Both the position numbers and the translations under genes were made by a program. Positions 55,558 through 64,000 of a stretch of DNA of 64,000 bases are shown in pieces. The notes under the pieces are model-generated. The model ran no database searches and was not told where the DNA came from. It saw only the letters and a program-made list of their open reading frames with translations. Numbering within the stretch: position 1 is the first letter of the stretch; each line of letters starts with the position of its first letter. This DNA comes from Lota lota (taxonomy: Eukaryota; Chordata; Actinopteri; Gadiformes; Lotidae). The stretch covers positions 7,192,385-7,256,384 of the forward strand of contig JACYXH010000772.1 of assembly GCA_026745465.1 (NCBI GenBank), read 5' to 3'.

Positions 55558-58500
55558 CATGCTGGTGGTGCACATTGGGTCAGCCCTCACTCAGAGCACT
55601 CTTACAATAGACTGGGAGTGAGTTGCAGTTATTCCTGCGTGTTATTCCTGTGTGGTTATTTGAGGATGGCTCTCTTTGTGTTTCGGTTCTCCCGGGTAGA
55701 GAAGGTATATTCTGTGCCTACCTGCCTGCAGCCCTGCTGTGACCTGGCTTGCTGAGCGGAGGATGGTGCACTGAAGGGTAGTTCTTTATTGCAGGCGCTG
55801 GTTGACAGCAGGAACAGAGTGTTCCATTTCCAACGTCTTCACGACTACATGCTTGACAGGTGTTTAACCCTGTGAAACATAGGGACTGATTTGTGTATCT
55901 TGTACCTTAAGTCCTGGAGTAACGAGGCACAATGCTTACCATTAACTAACGGAACTATCTCTATTGGATAAGTCAACTAATGTTGCAACATGTACAACTA
56001 GTATTTAGTATATAGTATGTTGTTTTATGAGACTATGGAACCAAAAAAACATTATTTTCATTCAAATATCCACATACTATACTGTTTATACTAGTGCTTT
56101 TGTAAACAAGCATTCAGTGTGTGTGTAACCTTTGTTGGAGTGCTTGCACACTGCCCCAACAAATGCCAACAAACACACCAACCATTGTGTCAGAGAGCCA
56201 ACCCATTGGTGGTTGTTGGCTGTGTCAAATGAAGTATGGTGTGCAAGGACCTTATTAGAGTAACAAAAACAGAAGACTGCGTTGGACAAAATGTAAGCTA
56301 TTACTTAATCAGCCCAGCTACTGAGATCAATGCCAATCTTAAATGAGGTTATACCAACAGATACAGACATGCAAGACAGAATTGATCCTTGGTCTAGATG
56401 CAATAATAGTCAATACAAACACAGCACACCTGCTGATGTGGCTGGTATCATATTTATGGTGTGCCCAGCTTTTCAGAAATCCATCACGATTAGTCTCAAG
56501 AACCTGTTTAAATTGTTTTTCCTTTCTAACAAACTAAGAAGTACTATTCTGAAGGAGTTGCAAGACTTTGACGCAGCAACGTCTGCACAGGAGAGGTCGA
56601 ATCCCCCCCCCCCCCCCTTCCCGTTTCAGCTCTACTTAAACACAAAGCGGCTTCTGCCTCACTGCAGAATCTCTGAACACCTCTGCTCTTTAATCATTCT
56701 CCCGTTGCGCTGTACCGTCCCGACACTCTTTGTTTATTCCTCTGTGTTCTCATCTTTTCCTTTTTTTCTGGTTTGTGTGCGATCATATTCATGTTTTCTG
56801 TTCTTATTTTCCTTCTTTCTTTCTTCTTTTCTTTCTCCCATTTGCATTTGTACACATACAACAAAATGACGGGATGTTCGCTTAGAGTTTAGAAGCCGTC
56901 TAAATGGGTTCCACCATGGAACAGATTTTTTGGAAGGAAGCGATACCCTTTGAAGGCAGTGGGCCGGAATCCTGATAAGCAAAATGGAGAATGTGCGGGC
57001 AGATGCTTTGATGTGCAGAGAGAGCTAACATTAAAGGCTGCTGCTGATCACATGCACTTTCTGACCGCTCGAGGAGCGCCACGTTGGGCTGTTTCAACTC
57101 CCTGGTTACTCGGATGATGAAAATCCTCGACACAGAGCTTGGAACATGTCTCTGAATGGGAAATCTCATTCCCAAATGAGATTACTGGGATTTTGTTGTA
57201 GCACTGAAAAAACATTGAAATATGAAATGAAGTAAAAAATTAATAAAAAATAAACAGACGGTAGCGGTTCTCCCAGTTCAGCCCTTAGAGAGATACACAA
57301 AGAATGCCAGCTGGAGCGGCACTTCATACAATAATTTTCATGCCATTATTCACGGGATGTGGACAGTGATTGTACGGTGAGTGAAGCCACTGACTTATAC
57401 ATTCTGTACATGATATGGCTAATGATGCTCCCTCTTCTATTGTGTCACTGCACTTGGGAACACAGTGGCATGTCTTCTTGGTAGAAGAAGGCATGAATCC
57501 TAGCTCCACTCCCACGGACATTCTCCTACAGAGCCACTTAGAATCCAACAGCACAACCTCTGTGATGGTACTAGAGTTACTACAAGGTATTAATCTTCTG
57601 AAATGTCCTCTTGTTACTATACACCCACATTGTAAATAATAAGGCTTAAGCAACCCGCAGCACTGAGTTTAAAACGGGCCTTTTATTTAAAAAAGGGCCT
57701 TCAGTTTTAGTCTTCCTCTGAGTATAATCTCGTATCTCTTGAAATTAAGCTTTTATTAAGACAGGATTAAGCTTTTATTTTGAAGACACTGACCGACTGG
57801 TCACACACTATTGTAGCTTGTCAATCATTTACCACATAGCGGGAGTGACAGCAGACCCCTTGCAGTCCTGTCTTAATACAGCGAACACACACGCACACAC
57901 AAATACACACTGTTGCTCCTTTGTTGTACAAGCTCAGCGTGTGCCCACTCTTACACAAGAACATAGTGGTTAAATAGAGCCTTCCCTGGGAACTAATTAA
58001 TTGTTTTGACGTTTCATCGTGCTTCTGCCAAAGGGCAGGATCTTTTATACCATCAACACCGTAACACTGCGGCTGCTATTATCACACAATATTACCACAT
58101 ATATAATAAATATAACTATATTCCCACAACTGCAATCACTAATCGCCCCAATTAATTAATTACTCACTCAAAGCGTGACTTGAATCTTGTTTTATTTGTA
58201 TATTCTGAATTATCCTTGGATATTTTAAAGTTGTGTGTTGGTTGCAGCTGTCAGGGCAGTGTGTATATCAGAAGAGCTTCCATGTCTAGCTGTTCTGGTC
58301 ACAGTCATTGTATGCCTAGTCATCTGTCAATCATCCATCAAACCCCACGTTTTTATAGAGAACAGCATGGTTTCAACTAGACACACAACAAAGTCCACAA
58401 GTCAAAGTCAACAAGTCAACAACAAAAAAAGTTGAATTAACTAATTGAGCTAAGAAAGAAGAAAGACACCCAGATGTTAAGTGATGTGGATTAATAATAA

Positions 58501-60708
58501 CACAATATAAACCAGGCTGTAGGGAGACCTGGTGTTCTTATAAACCTCAGCAGATGATAACCCCAGCCTTAACCCCAAGCCTGTCTCTGCTTAACAGCTG
58601 AAGACAGCGAGGATGAAAAAGGTTACCATGACCAAGACAAGTAAATGCCCTTTGTTGGATTGAAATCACACATTGTGCTTTGTTTTTTAATTGATATGAT
58701 CTGATATACGCTATTATATATGCCAAACTTTAACTATCAAACCAATGGTGATTTGTGAGTCACAAAATAAGCATTATTCAGATGTGTATTGTTGGAGGTT
58801 TTTATCTAACTTGAACCACAACCAACTGTCTTTTCTGTTGATGCCCATTTCCACAACCTTTGATATTCCGATCCCTCAGACTATCTATTAATATATTAGT
58901 AAAACAAGCCTAACATTTTAATTGTCATTCATTAAAACGTATCAGAGTGATTACAGACATCAAAATATCCATAATACGTAAATCAGAAGAACATGACATT
59001 ATTACGAGTTTTTGAAAATTAAATCATGATGAAAGAATGACCCTTAACTTGGATGCGTGTGCATTTTTTATGAACACAAAAATTTAAAAGCGTCTGGAGA
59101 TTTGAATGTCACAGGGTACCATCCTTATTCAGCCAATGAGTCATCGGTTAATAGTAATGGTTTTCCCAAGATGATGAGTCATGTTTGACTCTGTCAATAT
59201 GATCCGTTCAGTGGTGGCATAGGGAATAAGGGCTCCTTATTGAGTGAGTGTGTAAGAGAGTATGGGGTTTCTTGCAATCTGATATGTGGCCCTGAATGTG
59301 TAGGACTTGTACAGAAGCAATATAGTGTGTGTAGCTTGCAGATATTGTTTGGTTGTGTGTACGGATGTTTATGCAATAGTATGTTGTTGTTGTTGTCATC
59401 TCATTTGTGTGTGTATATGTGTTTCTTTAGTTTGCTGTAGGCCATGTGGACATTGCCTAGTTATGGATCAGATGTGATAGTATTTGCATTTTTTAAATTT
59501 GTTCTGCGAGCTACCTCGGAAGTTATGCCATGCATTGACAATGAGATGCTCTACCTTCTTTCTGTACCATTTAAAAGTTGTCAAACATCTAGAAAGAGAT
59601 ATTTGAACTAAATCTGAAATTACAATTAGGGAGTAATTACAGGGTGATTTTAGCCCTCCCCTTAAACTCTGAAGGCTTTATTATTAGTATTTATTTATTA
59701 TTATATTAGGTTTTACCTTTGAGTTTTTGGAGCGCTCAACATTAATACCTCCTAATTCGTATTGACAATCTCATTCCACAGCTCTGGCTAGCTGATATGT
59801 TCCTTATAGTATGTAAGACTTTGTTGCAGCAGCTGTTTACAAGGTGAGTAAACAAGGTAAACAACGTTCAATTTCAATATTGGTTTTCAATTTACCTCCA
59901 ATGTTAGCTAGAGTAGAAACATTGAAAAATATGGGCCAGGCCAATTTAAATATTTCTCCTTCATTATATTTATCTTGTTGTTTACCTCAGTTGTTAGGGT
60001 TAAACATATACAAAGGAATCTCATATATCTACGATCCCTTCTAGACAACAAACCTTTAACAGTCAAATAACGTTAGCGTTGGCACAGCCGCCTAGCCTAA
60101 TATTTTCATTTAACGACAGCATCCAGTACCTCTCTTGGTTGATCAAAATGCCCTGTTATTGAGTCTGCACCAAAACCAAACTCAATAACTAATGGTACAA
60201 CAATAGAAGGCCCATGAGTTAAATCTTTTACATAGTCCAAGGTAGCTCAGAGTAAGAAAAAAATGAAAAGTTGTGCACCTCAAATGAGCCAACACGCACA
60301 GCTAAGTGATAACGGTGCAGGCTGCATAATAATACCACTGTATAGTAATAACGCGCTGCTTGTGCATATCCACTTTCTGTGCCACAGGCAGAACACCATT
60401 GTGTTGCTAGTCTTTCTTTAAATGCGGCATAAAGATTCATATTACCGACGCATGTGATTCTTGTGCCAGTTACTCTGTGTAAGTGATAGTGTGATTATGC
60501 AAATTCCCCTGCTCTTGATGCCTCTACTCCCAGCACCATGGGAGGTATTCTCACGTTCACCATGGGAGAGACATGCCAGTGATAAATAGTTTCACAAAAG
60601 CATGATAAGTTATTTTTATGGAATGCGTTATCATTGTGATGCGCAGTTCTTTTTTTCAGCAAAACCACCGGGACTCACATGGCATGCCGCACAATTTGTG
60701 CTGTTCTT

Positions 60709-60711
<3 letters not shown>

Positions 60712-60794
<83 letters not shown>

Positions 60795-60798
60795 ACAC
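60712..60798. repeat. (CA)n microsatellite
   Basis: About 40 CA units with one T interruption, flanked by an 11-bp inverted repeat. Confidence 0.97.
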
Positions 60799-61092
60799 GT
60801 GTGAAAAAGCTAATTGCCATCAGGTTACCTGGTTACTGTAGCTATAGCAACAAAGATAGATGTGAGAACAATTGCACACACTCTGGTGTGGGATATTATT
60901 GCGCCTCAAATTATCACATAAAAGTAATGATGTACTGCTTTTCACACGTGCACAGGCATTTGTGTGTGTCCATCCATTAGTGCATGCGCAAGAACACAAT
61001 TGTCTATGAGTATATTTCCTTCTTTGTCTGTCTCTTTCTCTCTCTTTCTTTCAATCTTTTCCTGTGTGTATGTGTGCATGTGGGCATGTGTA

Positions 61093-61123
<31 letters not shown>

Positions 61124-61980
61124 ACGTGTTTGCACATGTGTGTATGTTTGCTTGTTTGTGTGTGTGTGTGCATATGTGTAAGCCAGAGAGACTAAGGAGA
61201 AAGGGAGTGAATGTGTGTGTGTGTGTGTAGGTGTGGAGTTTATGTGCAGTGCGCAGTATGTGTCTAGTTTATATTTCTGATCATTAAAGTTCCCCCCCCC
61301 CATACCGCCCATGCTATCATACACCCCTCAGATGAGTCAGCCATGAAGGTGTTGTGGCTGGTGAACTGGTAAAAAAGGGGCCTCTATTATGTGCCATTGT
61401 AAAGCTGTCCATGGTTTTCATAGGGCAGGATGCAAGCCCCAGGCTAGCCCACACTTTTAAGTTGTATCTTCCCAAGGGCTTGTTGATGTTTAGTGCTATA
61501 TTCATATAATGTTTCCCATATACATATCAAAAAGGCATTTTAAACTGGCTTTATGACACTGTTGAAAAGAATGTATAAATGACCTAGAAAATATTCTTTC
61601 TAAAGAAATAATTAAAGATTCATGCTACTATCATTTCCTCTATTATAGCAAAGCTAAGGTAAGCAGAACGTGGGAGGAATGGGGGATCCAGAAATAGATG
61701 AAGGAAAACTGCACATAAACAATATACACAGTCCTAACTTGCTTTCTAACTTTCTGTCAATCTTGCTTCGTTCACATTAATAAATAATATGGCACTAATG
61801 TGGATAATTTAGTAGTGTGTTAAGTTTGCACATGACAATTACATTATCAGCTTCAGTTTCATATATATTTTACCACATTCTATGTCTTACGAGGCTTCTG
61901 ACTGTTGTGTTGCTTAGCACTTCAGATCCCTGTCTCTCCACCTCTTCTCTCCCAATCGTTAATTCCATTAAAACTCTGCA

Positions 61981-61985
<5 letters not shown>

Positions 61986-62042
<57 letters not shown>
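61986..62042. repeat. (TC)n microsatellite
   Basis: About 28 TC units followed by a CT-rich imperfect stretch to about 62,140. Confidence 0.97.
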
Positions 62043-62045
<3 letters not shown>

Positions 62046-62197
62046 TCCCTCTCCCTCCCTCTCTTTCTGTCTTTCTGATTCTCCCTCTCGCTCTGTCTTT
62101 CTGTCTTGCTGACTCCCTCTCTCTCTCCCTGTCTCTTTCCTTTCTTTGTTTTCACATATAGATCATTGATCCAAACCAGTGGTGGTGGGGTGTGTTT

Positions 62198-62252
62198 GTG
62201 TGTGTGCTTATTTATTTGTGTGTGTGTATGTGTGTGTGTGTGTGTGTGTGTT
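62198..62252. repeat. Imperfect (TG)n microsatellite
   Basis: TG repeat with several short interruptions, about 27 units, in dner intron 1. Confidence 0.9.
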
Positions 62253-64000
62253 TGTGTCATGCACAGATGGAGCCTGAACCCACTCCGTGCCGAAGCGTAA
62301 ATTGATGACGCCAATACTCTAAATGGGATCCCAGCCTCTGTTGTGCTTGTCTTTATTGATCCATTCAGCTTCAGGACAACTATCCCAAATTAGCAGATAG
62401 ATCACTGCAACTTGCTAAGCAATTCATTTAGTCTCACAAAATGTCTTGTGTTCGCCCATTTGGGAGTACAGATAAAGGAACTAATGTGAGGTTAATACCA
62501 GCTGTTTAACATAAATTGATTAGCTCAAAGGTTTGTTAGCACCCTGGGTGCGTTTAAGGGGTATTCTAATAGCATTCACCGGCCAACCAGACGACACCGT
62601 AAAGAAAAAGAATGAACATTCAAGGAAAACAAAAAAGGAAAACCACTTTTTGAAACAGTTCACGAGTTGTTGTATTCAAGTCAGCTGTGTCCTTGAAGTG
62701 CCCCTGTTTTCTGTCCTTATTGTGGTACAGTCCTGTGAGGCACCGTGGCGCTGTCTGCCAGGGCCCTGGGACCAACGCTGCTCTGAGAGCATGCCAGGGA
62801 GTTGGACCCAGGCCCTGAGGCGCCGCAGCCCTAATGAGCCATGTGACGAGCAATGGCTGTCCGCCGCGCTCACTTGCTCTCTCCATTCTTCTCTTTCCCC
62901 CCTCCTCTCCATATTTCACATTCATGCGTAGACCGTCTGTTCGCACACTCTCAAGCCTAGCGGTTGATCTGTTGCATTTTTATTAGCTGCATTCATACAG
63001 GCTACACATTTAATCCCAGCAGTGAAGCCTGCCGATAGTGGATGATTGCCTTTTTTTGGATTCTAGACGCAGAGCTGTTTGTTGTGAAACACTGTTGGTT
63101 GTGTTTCCTGTTTAGAAGAAAAGAGCTTTAAAACGTAATTGAAAACTGGTACACACACATTTAAGATCAATTAGTCTAGATAGATCCAAGCCATTGGGAA
63201 CCGTGCAAGACAACATGTACTTCTGTTTCACTCCATCTCATGAAATTTGCTGTGGGAGTGTAATGTTCGTGTTCTAAGGACTATAATAATAAGTGACACA
63301 TTGAAATGCAGTCAATTGCTGTCCAGGTCTTTAAGAGTGAAGTACTTAGAAAGCGAGTGCCATGTTGAAACCATTTTCTGTCAGGTTTTGATGTTGTACT
63401 ACTCATGGCTCTACTCATGTACTACTTATTTACTCCAAAGAGTGTGTACAAAATGTACAAGGAGGAATTATTAAAGATTAAAATATCAGATTTGGAGGGT
63501 TGGAAGTTTGCGTACAATAAATATATTCTCCACATCTATTACATTTCCCAAAGACGTAAAGATTGACATGTGGACGTTTATATTCTTGATTCTTCCTCAA
63601 AACGGCTATTTCCAAAGTATTCACATGTGAATTGTGCTTATTTCTTCCAGTCTGACCTCATAGCTGTAACGTTGGTTAAGTGCGTCTTCCAGCTGTATTT
63701 TATCTAGGAATTCACGGTTGAGAAGGTTGTCTAGAATTATAGACGTTGCTAAGCCTTGGGTACACACTCCGTTAGCAGAGCGAAAGGCACCAAGATATCG
63801 TACCAGTAAACCTGGCAACAGGTAGCTGTGTCCTCTTTCACCTTCAACGGCTGTACCGGAAAGTTTTCGTCCAAATATGTTTAATTATTGATGGGCTACG
63901 ACGGCATTTGGGAAAGCTGTCAGGGTGCATTTTGTTGCACGACAAGGGGGCAGCTCATTTTGGAGTGAAGCACTACTTTATTTCTTTCCATGTTTGCTTG

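Larger units (their letters stand above)
47413..64000 (+). other. dner: dner intron 1 (runs off the right edge)
   Basis: More than 16.5 kb with no recognised second EGF exon. I looked on the plus strand for six-cysteine EGF patterns and found none. DNER has a very long first intron in other vertebrates. The content is mostly simple repeats, a hAT-like element near 53.7-54.4 kb, a SINE-like fragment near 50 kb, and AT-rich DNA. Confidence 0.65.

Noticed and set aside
56330-56869. 179-codon plus-strand frame in dner intron 1
   Set aside because: It ends in a T-rich low-complexity stretch (SSFPFFL, FLFLFSFFLSSFL), shows no domain, and has no exon-like splice context.
62533-62931. Cysteine-containing frame considered as the second dner EGF exon
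   Set aside because: The cysteine spacing (CEAPWRC, CSESMPGSW, CDEQWLSAALTC) does not fit EGF six-cysteine spacing, and no conserved glycine/aromatic positions follow.

Overview
The window is vertebrate nuclear DNA, almost certainly from a ray-finned (teleost) fish. The genes are intron-split orthologues of human proteins, the introns are short (many of 80-200 bases in trip12), long dinucleotide microsatellites are frequent, and the mobile DNA consists of short non-autonomous DNA transposons and a SINE-like family. I see no bacterial-type features, no rRNA or tRNA gene, no CRISPR array and no virus.

Five protein-coding genes can be supported. From left to right: rasa2 (minus strand, only coding exons 1-2 recognised, the rest runs off the left edge); zbtb38 (minus strand, whole coding region in one 3.7 kb exon); fbxo36 (minus strand, four coding exons, complete); trip12 (plus strand, 41 coding exons, complete, 2,062 codons); and dner (plus strand, first coding exon only, with intron 1 filling the last 16.6 kb). 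The trip12 model was built by hand: every junction has AG/GT boundaries, the reading phase closes across all 41 exons, and the product is recognisable as TRIP12 from first to last residue.

The layout has two blocks. rasa2-zbtb38 keeps the same tandem order as in human 3q23. The divergent fbxo36/trip12 pair followed by dner keeps the order of human 2q36.3. The blocks meet in the zbtb38-fbxo36 interval (about 11.1-16.8 kb), which also holds two unexplained exon-like open segments.

The genes do not form one pathway. They cover Ras GTPase activation (rasa2), methyl-CpG-dependent transcriptional control (zbtb38), SCF-type substrate recruitment (fbxo36), HECT ubiquitin ligation (trip12) and neuronal EGF-repeat signalling (dner). 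fbxo36 and trip12 probably share a divergent promoter.

The most interesting signals are regulatory: UG tracts beside three trip12 splice sites, an overlapping upstream ORF at the weak trip12 start codon, a full-consensus RFX X-box just upstream of the fbxo36 start, and a marked clustering of GCTAAC/GTTAGC hexamers upstream of rasa2 and trip12 but not elsewhere. A 601-bp Harbinger-type MITE with clear terminal repeats sits in trip12 intron 32. The dner promoter and intron 1 are crowded with polypurine/polypyrimidine and TG repeats.
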